Source: Brugia malayi
Taxonomy: Eukaryota; Nematoda; Chromadorea; Rhabditida; Onchocercidae
DNA length: 64,000 nt
Reading direction: 5' to 3'
Assembly: GCF_000002995.4 (NCBI RefSeq)
Contig: NW_025062478.1
Location: 7,044,001-7,108,000, forward strand
The position numbers were made by a program, and so were the translations under genes. Position 1 is the first letter of the stretch. Every line of letters starts with the position of its first letter. This document shows, in pieces, positions 13,301 to 23,518 of the stretch. The notes below the pieces were generated by a model. It made no database searches. It was not told the DNA's origin and worked only from the letters and a program-made list of their open reading frames with translations.

Positions 13301-16300
13301 AAATGTTTGGAAAAGATTAGAATATTAAACTTCAAGTTTCTTACATCAAAAATTTCAAAACCGGCAATATCGAGCACTCCAATAAAATAATCACGACTGC
13401 GGTCTTGTGCGTCTAACGTTTTATTACATCTCTTAATTAGCCAAGCGAACATTCGAGCATATATTGCTTTTGCTAGTGCTCCTACTGCCCAGTTCACCTA
13501 AAATTCATTTTCATTAGGAAATAAACAGGAGTTGAGATTTATTATAATTAGTGTAAAGAACTGCGAAAGATGTGACCTGTTCAAGATTCTGTCCCTTGCT
13601 CACCCATTCAAGTCCAACTTTAACACGAGGCTTTAATAATGAAGATATGAAATTGTTCGTATTAACCATCCATAATTTGCAAGCCAAATCACCTTCTGCA
13701 ATATATTATTTATCATTCATCACTGGTTAAGTCATTAATTTATCAAAGTTTTCCTACCCTTCCTGAACCATTTGTCTTTAAGAACTCTGCAAACAAAAAG
13801 AGTACTATACTGCATTGCAATCTGTTAATGGAAGGTGATTGCACTATAACAAGCAGAAAGTAGGAAGTTGATTAAATCCCTAAAACTTCAAATTGTTTCA
13901 TTAGATTCGGTCACCTTGATGATCTTCACATTCCGCTTGTTCCTCCCTTTGCCGCTGTTTGAATTTTATTTCACCCATATGTATAATCCCTGCCACCAAA
14001 GCAAATAGATCTTGTTTTTCTTGTTCGGTAAAATGCATGATATCGAATGATTCCTATAAAAACAAGTAGAAGTCACTTCTAACAGAACTCATTAATTCAA
14101 TAAGTCAAGTAATCTATAAGTAGAAAAACAAAAATCTCAAATAATCTCGAAAATTATCTAATTCTTGTTAAATTAGCACTTGAAATTAGATAGAAAATAT
14201 ATTGGAAATTATATAATGAATTAAATCATCAATTACATCAGTTATCCGCATTTCTTCCTTATCATTCACATCATCGATAGTCACCTCAGCTTGAGAAATT
14301 AAGTGATAGTCCTTTATTTCACGTGTTAGAAACAACTTTTCTGCAATCAAAGTGAAACTCTTCAGCTATTCGGCCAGGAAATTTGTTCTCCAATGAAGTT
14401 AATTACAAAAAATTTTAAGAATGAATACAAAATGCTGCACCGATTATGAGTTCTGCAGATTTGATGGAAAAAATTGAACTAAAGCTCTTTTCACCTTTTA
14501 ATCCTGCAATCTGACCAGACATAATCTGATAGAAAATGTGATAACATCGTTCTCCCGGGGCTTGTTTGATGACTCGAGATTTTTCCAACAGATCTGCAAT
14601 TTAAGAAAATTATTAAAATTTTGAGAATATATTTGCGGAAATAAAACAAATAAACACGATTCTTTCAATGAAAGGAAAAATTCTGCTAGAAGTATGATAC
14701 AGAATGTATTCGAAAGGCCAAGTAACCAACCTTAATTGTTTAGCATGTAGATTTATGCCGAAATTTTTGATTCTTTTTGTATAAAATTGATTTCACAACA
14801 AGTAAATTTAGAATGGAATAGACAAAGAAAGTAATTTTTTTAACAGTAATATTTTTGAAATTAATTATTTATTTCCAATGCACTTTTTATGAAATGTTTA
14901 AATTTTGTAGGATTATTATACTGTGATATTTTACAATGATTACAATGTTCTATGTCAGCTCCAGCAAGCCTTCCGCCAGCATTGAAATGAATTCGAATGA
15001 ACTTCCCAAAACGAGATGAATTATTGTTCCGCACAGTTTTCGCATTTCCGAATGCTTCAAGTACCGGATTAGTGCGAACAATTTGATCTTCAATAGAAGA
15101 AGCATTTTCTCTCCTATTCTTCTCCGATTTGCTAAAACAGTTATAAATTTCAATTCCAAAATCCAACATTAGATTGGTTATTTGATATACTGATATAGTG
15201 ATTAATAATAGCAAATGATAGAAAATGATTGTTGTTAACTACGTATTTCAAACTCCAATTTTGTTAAGCAAACAGAAAAGTTACTACTGACCATAATTTA
15301 ACTGACACAGTTTGAGAACACTAATAATTAAAATTGTTAAATGTTCACGTACGTGTTGCTATTCTCTGATTTCCACTAATAAATAAAATAATACTCTTAA
15401 ATGCGCTTGAGACTGGGAAAGCTGTTTTTGTTAATGAAATAAACAAATGAAGCAAATGACCGGTAAAAATTGATTTTAACTTTGAAACGAAACATACTTA
15501 GATAGATGTGGTGCACCAACGATTGCAAGATAGGCTATAACTTTTTTTGTATTTTCTGTTTTTCCCGCTCCTGATTCACCGGTGATTAACATTGACTGAT
15601 TTCTATGGTCTATAAGTTTTTTAATTTTTAGAAGTGACTGATGAATATTCAATCGTACGGATGCTACTGTAATTAAGATTTCTAAATTTGCTATCGGAGA
15701 AGCCATCTCAGTTTTTCTGATCACCACAGATTTTCTTCATAAAAATCACTACAACAATTAATGCTATTAGGGAAATAATTATTGAAATAATTTCTTCTCG
15801 AAAAACTTTAGAAAAAATTTCTTTTCTGTATCTTATGTTTTTCGCTTATTTGAAAATTACCGTTAATCATATTTCTATAAGCTTCGTCAGAAACAGCAAA
15901 TAGATGGGGTGGCATTTCACTGCGCCGTTTTCCAATATACATTTCGCAAATATTTTCAGTATAGATTGGTAAACGTTTGTAGGGGTTAATGACCACACAG
16001 AATAGGCCTGAATAGGTCTGAAAAGTTTAGACAAATAATTCTGAAAATTTTTATCAGAATTAAATTTTCATATTATTAGTTAGATTTCTTTAATGTTTTT
16101 TAAATTTCACGCTAAATCTTGCAATCTTGAGGCTTTTAGTGCTAATTTTTAAGGTTATTGTTTTTTTTTTTTTTTTTTTAGCAGACTAACGTTTGCAATT
16201 TTGTAATTACATTGAGAAGCTAAGCTATCTTATCTTTAACACAAAACTATAACAGTACTATCTCTTTTATTCAGTTCCTTTGCTAGATTCAACAATTTTT

Positions 16301-18382
16301 TTATTTATTCTAAAATTTTTTTAGGACTTTCCAACACCCAAGTTTTTATTTCGTTTTGCAATTGCTTTACTCCATTGCATTCCTCATCTATCGCAAAAAA
16401 AACAGGATTTACTTAAACACCAAAATGCATAGGGATGAATTATTAGCAAATACTTGTTAGAATTTGAGTGGTTTGTATTTAAAAATCTCAATTTTCTTTC
16501 TCTCTCTCTGTTTTTTCTTTTGTGTACAAATTCTATGAAAAACTTCAAAATTAAAGTTGGTATTGCAAATATTTTACAATGCAAACAACCAAAAAAAAAT
16601 ATTAGCAATAGTACCAGAAGAAACATTCAATTAAATTGGTAGTGTCTATATTTAAATTTTATGCACACAAATATTTCATCTCATTTTGTGATTAGCCACT
16701 TCCTACCTTCCTTTTACATATTTTGCATTTATTTCCTTCAATAAACAGTCATCATGTTAGGAATGCTTGACCTGCCGTCAAGTTTTTGCTTGAGCCAAAA
16801 TCATCATTTGCTTTAAAAGATCAAAGACTAAAGAAGTTTTTCGCCTTGCTCAGCTTACATTAGCAAAAAATTGAAGTTGAAGAAGAAATGCTTAAAGCAA
16901 ACAGATTGCACGAAAATAATCGTTTTGCATCAAACAATTCTTTTCGCCATTATCCGAGCTGCTTTAAAGTAATTATTGATTAATAATGGATGAAACTGCA
17001 TCTAACAGTTAATTGCTACAGCAAAAACTCTCTAGATTTTTGAACCATCAGCTTTCAACAACATTTATCAAATATGGAAAATGCGCGATTAATTATTATG
17101 TGGAAAAATATTTAATCTTTAACTGGAAGCAACAAAACCTTAAATCTGTATAGCAAGACCATCTATAAAATTTAAAACGCCATCCGCTTTTGCTGATAGC
17201 GTAACGATAAAGTGCAAAAAACTATGCCTTAAAAGGCTTGCAAATTTATTCTTATTTTAACCCAATCAGTTATTCATTTAACAGTCGAATCATTTCAAAC
17301 TAAATACATTTATTCATTGATGCATTCACTCAAAAAGTTTAAATGCTTTGAAAATCAACTAATTCGTAACATTGTTTTAATAAATGATAAATCACAAAAC
17401 CAACTTACATATATCATCATAGAGAGATATCGTTCACGTAAGTTATGAAGTACAGATGCGTCACTCAAGAATGTCAAATTCGCCATATCTTCCGTTTTCT
17501 CATATTTTGGTGGATTCATTTTTCGCGTTTCATCTTTTTTCAAAGTCTTCTGAAATTTGCTTTCAGAAGAAAATGCAATATCACTACAACATTTCCCTTT
17601 AATGAGAATATAAATTCGTAAATACAAATCTGAATTTGCGAATTGCTCGATTTACGCAAAAAAAAAGCAAATAAATTTTTATCTAAAAAATTGAATCTGA
17701 CTTCTGTCCTACTTTATTATTCATCTCTTATTATTTCGTAGTAAAAAAAAAAAAAAAAAAATCATTCAATGGTATATGCAGGTGCCAAGTGATTAGAATT
17801 ACACTTTGATGAACATGCATGGCAAAATTTGACATTATAAAAAGATTCAAATTTGAAAAACGAACGAATCCATTTACCTGAGTGTATATAAGAAAGTAAG
17901 CCATAGTACTGAATATTCTTAAAACTTATATTTTATTTATTTTCTTCAATTTTGGATGTTTTTAAATTTGCCAATTTCAAACCTCAACTCCTTTACAAGT
18001 GATAAGAGTAACAAAATCATCTTTTGTTGATTTAATCTCGGCAGCAATAAAACCTTCTTCTTCATCTGGCACCCAAACATTCTTCTTAGAATCAAATTTT
18101 TTTGATGTTATCAGAACCTAAAATTATGCTTGGTTAATTCATACATAATACTGTCAGACATTTCAGATTTGCCTCAATGAAACACAAATTTCACCCAGTT
18201 AAATCAATAGGCATTTTACTGTAACAGTAATCACGGTAATATGTGAATCAGAAAACTGGAAATATAACTGAAATCTGAGAGATATAATGATGACTTTAAT
18301 CTTCCGTGAACCTAGAATAATCTACCTGCTGTTGTCGTTGACGTAAATATTGCCAACCAGGATTGCTCTCGTATTCCGACAT
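2057..18382 (-). CDS. Sarcomeric (muscle) myosin II heavy chain
   Basis: Thick-filament motor: an ATP-driven actin-binding head joined to a coiled-coil rod. Joining 41 exons in phase gives 5955 nt, about 1984 aa, the usual length of muscle myosin heavy chains. The start [14 protein letters not shown] matches the N-terminus of nematode muscle myosins rather than non-muscle forms. Visible motifs are the P-loop GESGAGKT (about residues 174-181), switch I NNNSSR (236-241), switch II DIAGFE (460-465), a lysine-rich loop 2 (about 635-651), and the SH2/SH1 helix with Cys703 and Cys713 in [11 protein letters not shown]. The converter is followed by a divergent IQ neck, then a continuous heptad rod from about residue 856. 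A trans-splice acceptor lies at 18408, about 25 nt upstream of the ATG. The C-terminal ~55 residues after RIRARNRF match no tail I know. I cannot say which paralogue (body wall or pharynx) this is. Two introns appear to use GC donors. Confidence 0.95.
10729..18382 (-). other. Exon map: myosin head and neck (19 exons)
   Basis: Exons in coding order: 18326-18382, 17983-18117, 17409-17549, 15861-16017, 15498-15609, 14944-15131, 14495-14593, 14237-14340, 13915-14053, 13577-13695, 13345-13497, 13066-13236, 12714-12854, 12284-12470, 11824-11988, 11608-11725, 11231-11360, 10941-11077, 10729-10840. Phases agree at every junction. The largest intron (16018-17408, 1.39 kb) holds only low-complexity A/T tracts and chance ORFs. 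The essential light-chain IQ region lies in 10729-11077. Confidence 0.85.
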
Positions 18383-18488
18383 TGTGGTAGGTTGCAATTT
18401 CAATTTTCTGAATTATCTGCAACGAAGGTAAAAATATTGAGAATAGCTGACATTTACACTAACGAAATTAAGTTCTACAGATATGTCT

Positions 18489-18526
18489 TTCGCTTCTTGA
18501 CTACAGCTCTGTAGTCAAGAAGCGAA
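18489..18526. repeat. Perfect 18-bp inverted repeat (hairpin)
   Basis: Left arm 18489-18506 (TTCGCTTCTTGACTACAG) and right arm 18509-18526 are exact reverse complements with a 2-nt spacer. The hairpin starts 107 bp upstream of the myosin ATG, outside the inferred trans-splice acceptor, so it lies in the promoter or outron of that gene. Function unknown; it could be a cruciform, an outron hairpin or a mobile-element remnant. Confidence 0.9.
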
Positions 18527-21500
18527 TTATTATTGTGAGCTCTGGTTGGAAAGTATTATGATTTATTTAAAATGGTATTAAAGTAGCTCATTCTTATAGA
18601 AATACCAGCCCACAATTTTATAAATGGTTAATTAATTTTCCACTAGAAATTAAGAGAGTTATATTGAGTCTTATTGTAATTGTTTATGCAGTCAGTAGAT
18701 TGAATAAAGCAGAAAGTAGATGTTAAATAGAGAATAACGAGTGTGAAACGATACGATTCACGTCTGTTGACGTAAAGTGTTTAAATGATCTGCTAAATTA
18801 TCACACAGTTATTCTAAAGTTTTATTAATTATGACATGGACTATGATGAATAAGATACTTTTTATGCTTAATCTTCTTTATTAATTTTTGTTTTAGAATC
18901 GATTGCTATCATAAATCTTTAATTATATCAGTAAAAAATTAAATAGACAAGTTGTTAAGGTTTTGCTGGATTTCAGTCATTCTTCTAAATCATATCATCA
19001 TTTACATTTGTGGTTCATTATTTGTTTGATTTTTTTTTTTTCATTTTTATGTCGTACTCATTTTGCTTTAAGATTTCATTTTTAAATGCATTACTTCCAT
19101 TGTGATATGCTAAGAATAGTCTACAGTCTTTGACAATTTTTAATTGGTATAATATACTCTTCCGGAAAACTTTACCAGAATAAGTCAAGAAAACGATGTT
19201 TGGAATCGTTAGCAAGAAATATAATAACCGCTTTTTTTTTTCATTCTTGATTTATTGCTATTAGTATTTAGGCGTTATTTAAACTGAAAACATTAAAATA
19301 GAAAAGCTAAACAAAGATTGGAAGGATATTTTGATTTATTGGTGTCATCCACGAGGACCGAATAACACTGTAGTAGGATAAGAATTTTGTTAGTTTTAAT
19401 TAGTACAACTTGGTCTAAAGAACTCAAAACTTTCACAGATTATTTGAGAGGTCTCTATTTCTGGGTTTTTAAATTGAGTTGTTAATAGTATAGGTATCTT
19501 ACTTATACCTACAGGTTCATCAAGTTATTGAAACAATACGATCACTTTAAATAAAATTTTGTGGGAACAAAAATTTCCTGAAATTGTTTCAGAAATTTTT
19601 CCAGCACAAATATTTAGATGACCTGCACTTTTCGCGAGGAAACAAAATGAAATCGGAAAAATATATTTTCGGCATTAAAGGCAAATTAAATTTCTTGTCA
19701 CAGTAATGGAATATTATTAATTTTCAAGAAAATGAATGGTTCGAAATAATTTTAATTAATTGTGAAAAATTGAAGGGATTATTTCACCGAAATGCCAATT
19801 TGACAAAGTAAAGAATTGTTCACGCTCAGTTATGGAGTGCTTTAAGGATCATCGCTGCCATTCCGGAATACCTGTAATCGCTCTTTCGATCTTAATCAAC
19901 ATGAATCATTTCTTTATATTCTCATTACTGTGAGATAAATGAGCAGTAGAAGAACATTTGTTAATAATCAGTTCATGCTATGATTTATTAAAATATTTAA
20001 GAAATGAAAAGTCCCGTAACTTTTTTTTAATTGAAACGAAAGTAGAAGCTAGCAGAGGATATCGTCAAATAATGAGACAGTGGGAAAGCATTTGGTAGTA
20101 ATTTCAACTTCATCTCTCAATAAGAGATTTTTGTTAACATTGTTGAGTGAAAGATGACAAAACTTGTCAGCGATGATTGTGTTTATTTTACAAAGCCAAC
20201 AAAAAACTGCACATGCATACACATACATATCTCTTAAACATGTTTCATTTTATAACGATCTGTAGCAGTGGTTTAATGATAACAATGATAACAGGCGACA
20301 GAAATGACATATTGATATTGATAACAGTGAAGAAAAATGTTGTCACAACTGGAACCCAATATTGATGATTATTACAATGACAATACAGATAACACTATTA
20401 GCAGCCAGTAACTCACTACTAATACTCGTGAATATCTTTAAAATGACAACGTGCGATCTGATTTCAGTGTCCGATAAGTGGTCTTAGACTCTGCATAGTA
20501 TTGATAAAAGTAAGATAGTGATGACGATGATGATGTGATATACTGATAATATTTAAGGTTTAACACTGATCATACAATGACGATAAATATGATAATGTTA
20601 ATTAGGTAACCTTATAAATGATAGTCATGGTCGCTTTTTACGGGATCTTTTCGCTTAACTGTTTTTAATAATGCAAGGAGAGTCAAATGACTTTTCTTTG
20701 ATGATTTATTCCTTCAAAAGCTTACTGCTTTCAGTATACTTCAAGTAATAACATCTCATTGTTCATTTAGAATATATTTAATCCTTTGCAACTGAAACAA
20801 TCTCGATGAAAACACTCACTGACCAATCTTGAAATTATATAAGTTATCATTTTGATAAAATATTTAACTAGTAATAATACTGAACTTTTTTATGCGCTTA
20901 TGGTGTTAACTGTTAACTAAAATCGAACGTTTGTGCATCAAAAATACTTTCCATCACAAGTTTTCATTAAAAACACTTCAACATTTCATATTAATGATGT
21001 AGTAGTGATAGAAAAGTGCTCGTGAGAGATGTTAACATGACATTATGTTGATCTTTCGTCAAAAAATCATCCACAAAGTTTTTGTGACATTTTTTTTTTT
21101 TTACCTGATGAAAGGAGTGCGGACTTATTTTCGATTCGCCTGACTTTTGAAATGTGTTGAATCGGTAGGTACTACATGCCCTTTTCCTGTTCTTTTTATT
21201 ATTTTAGAGATTTATTTGTTTAAATGAAGTGATTAATGTAAATGATCGAATAATTTCTGAAAGTCATTTTATGTTTATTCCTTAGTATAAATTGAGAGCA
21301 ATTCAAAAGTCGTTTATCAATAGATTTTATCAGTGGTTAGTTTTGGTCAGAGAGATTTGAAACTGCATCGAAGAACTATTAAATTCTTGTTGTGTCATTT
21401 TGAATTCCTTGAATTAAAGTTCATGAAGAGATAAAATTGATCCCTTATCCGGTGTAATCGTCATTTTATGACTTCCTGCAAGATCCCAAGGAAACCAGTT

Positions 21501-21794
21501 TCCCGTTATGAACAGCGGCAGCACTTCTTTTGTGCTTATCGCTCTGAATTTTCAAAAGTAGATTTGCTAAAGGTTTTTAATAAACTATAAGCAACAACTT
21601 ACTTCAATTTTGAAAATGAGAAATTTCCCAAGCGGAAAATGAGATTTCTATAATTTCCAATAGTTCTATCCCTTCTCAGCTTACAACATTAATTGCATTA
21701 AACTCAAAACATCCTTCATTCTTGTGCTTTCCTTATACTTCATTTGCTCCTTCCGCGACTATATGAAATGCCATAAAGGAAACCTCACCTCTCA

Positions 21795-21950
21795 TGGAGA
21801 GTGGTGGGGTGGTCGGATGCGCGGTACTGAAGATGGCGACAGAGGGTTCGAGTCCTAGAAGTGTGTGAATGATGAAACAGATAGGGACATCTGTTACGTC
21901 GGTGATGACTGATTGATCCACCAAGACGGTGGACCTGACACACACTGTAC
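21795..21950 (+). repeat. tRNA-Phe-like SINE or structured RNA element
   Basis: The 5' part resembles a tRNA gene. It has an A-box-like TGGTGGGGTGG at 21802-21812 and an exact B box GGTTCGAGTCC at 21845-21855. Between them lies the anticodon-loop string ACTGAAGAT, which is identical to that of tRNA-Phe(GAA), in a stem with 4 of 5 pairs. The T-stem is broken and no acceptor stem is visible, so it is not a working tRNA. The 3' part folds well on paper: an 8-bp outer stem (21860-21867 with 21939-21946), a 7-bp hairpin (21876-21882/21889-21895) and a 6-bp hairpin (21917-21922/21928-21933). It is GC-richer than its surroundings. A tRNA-headed SINE or a Pol III ncRNA fits best. Copy number cannot be judged from one window, and a plain tRNA pseudogene remains possible. 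Confidence 0.45.
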
Positions 21951-23357
21951 CTTAATTAAATTAGCAAGGAGTGAGATTTACGGGTTGGGTTAATTTCTAG
22001 ATTTGTGGGTTGTTTGCGTGGTGAGGGACGGTGGTCGTACTGGTGATTTGAGGAATGTTTGTCAATTCTAGGGTCTTTCAAGTCCTGCTCCCACTTCGTT
22101 CCTTTTCTGACTAATCAATGATTGTGAGTGACCGTAAACCTCTTCACTACGATGCTTGATTTCTATGATAAAGCGATCTAAGCCAGGCATATAAACCTCA
22201 TAATATTAGAAAATAGTCTGTAAACCTCACGATATTAAATAATCATCAGCAAACTGTAGGCCATTCATTACAGAAGCATAGAAATCTGAATGACATAAAT
22301 TTGTCGATGATAAGTTATGAGATAGGGAGAAAGGCAATAAATAGCGTCTGTCTGATCGGTTGGTTCGATTTTTGTTTAAATGCATTAAGTTGACATTTTT
22401 AGTGCAACAAATCTGTTCACTATAAAACTAGAACAATAACTGCTTACTTCTCGAATTGATACCTGAGATACTTGCGGCCTAATATAAATTTATTAGTTAG
22501 ACAGCTAGAGAATAGGCAGCAACAGTTTCTAAAACTTTCAAATCGTAATCACATTACAACTTGGAGCACTTTGGACCGCCTAGAGTGGTATCGTTGATAT
22601 TTATTCTCGTAAATGTTGAGTCGTTCAAATTGGGACATCGTACATTGGTCTTTTGAACCAGTACTATTACATTTCTGCTGTATGCAACGCCGGATTGTAT
22701 TTAAATGAACACATTTTACATTGATGTATTTACATTACATTTATGTATTTCATTTCACACTAATATTATTCCTTTATCAGCAATCTGCTGCATCATAATA
22801 TCAAATTATCTCATGTAGAATTGAGAGGTAATAGTATTCACTGACCAATTGATATGAATAATTAAATTAGCAGGAGTAGTTAGAATTTTGCATACTTCAA
22901 TTTTGTTGTTTCAACTAAGCATCACTCTATTATATGTCATTTTATTGCTCATTTCTTCTCTTATAATTTCTTATTAATAACGTATTCCTTGCTATGAATA
23001 GATAATAGACTGACAACAAATCGTAAAAAGAATCAAAATGACGATAACTCATGCAACGATGATGTATTCGTCCAAGGAGGAGAAAAGAGTCTTTGAAATG
23101 AGGGTTTGGCCATTGCAGTGATCATGTGATCAGAAGTTGACAACTGAAAGTAATGATCGAAATTGATTCTCTTATACATGCACAAGAAGTTCTCAAATAA
23201 CTCGACGTCAGGGTATAGTCTTGGACACTTAAAGCAAACTGGAAAGATAAAGTTTAACAGGTGACTTCCTCGAGAACTGAATCGTTGCTTTGGAGCGAAT
23301 TTGATAGACTTTCTTAGTTCTCTGAATATCTGCGAAGAGCCATACCATTTCAACAAA

Positions 23358-23462
23358 TCAATGATAGCTGTAGTTCTTGCAGCTTGTGACAGAAGTACAA
23401 TTCTTTTCTGCGACAAAAGCATATAATACAATTAGCATAATTACAATCGCAAACAGTCTCAT
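23358..23462 (-). CDS. Possible tiny secreted peptide ORF (weak)
   Basis: A 34-codon ORF begins with a textbook signal peptide (MRLFAIVIMLIVLYAFVA) followed by a short tail with two cysteines (EKNCTSVTSCKNYSYH), then TGA. After this stop the same frame stays open for another 42 codons. It starts 57 bp from the CPT1-like gene on the opposite strand. No splice structure or similarity supports it. It could be a small secreted peptide, the first exon of a gene I cannot finish, a decayed gene, or chance. Confidence 0.2.
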   Translation of the reverse strand: MRLFAIVIMLIVLYAFVAEKNCTSVTSCKNYSYH

Positions 23463-23518
23463 TTTTCTCGCGTAAAATTTTGGATAATTTGAAACCTCAT
23501 TTCAACATAATTTAGGCA

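Larger units (their letters stand above)
18383..23357. other. Intergenic region between myosin and CPT1-like genes
   Basis: About 5 kb upstream of two divergent genes. It holds the perfect hairpin at 18489-18526, the tRNA-like element near 21795-21950, and a GC-richer stretch at about 21970-22120. The rest is AT-rich sequence with short repeats such as TAAACCTCA..ATATTA at 22192 and 22223. No exon in it could be supported on either strand. Confidence 0.5.

Noticed and set aside
13768..13796. Extra small myosin exon ([10 protein letters not shown])
   Set aside because: It has plausible splice edges, but including it breaks the alignment. Exons 13915-14053 and 13577-13695 already join in phase.
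2057..18382. Non-muscle myosin II
   Set aside because: The N-terminus (NPGWQYLR), the rod wording ([23 protein letters not shown]) and the loop regions match sarcomeric nematode myosins, not NMY-type proteins.
21795..21875. A functional tRNA-Phe gene
   Set aside because: The T-stem has only three of five pairs and no 7-bp acceptor stem can be formed, although the anticodon loop and B box are intact.
21733..21945. 70-codon minus-strand ORF over the tRNA-like element
   Set aside because: It is the antisense of a structured, tRNA-derived element. Similar translated fragments often appear as spurious hypothetical proteins.
23033..23431. 132-codon minus-strand ORF, the longest in the myosin-CPT1 interval
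   Set aside because: It has no upstream splice context or recognised similarity, and its frame conflicts with the signal-peptide ORF that overlaps it. Probably a chance open frame.
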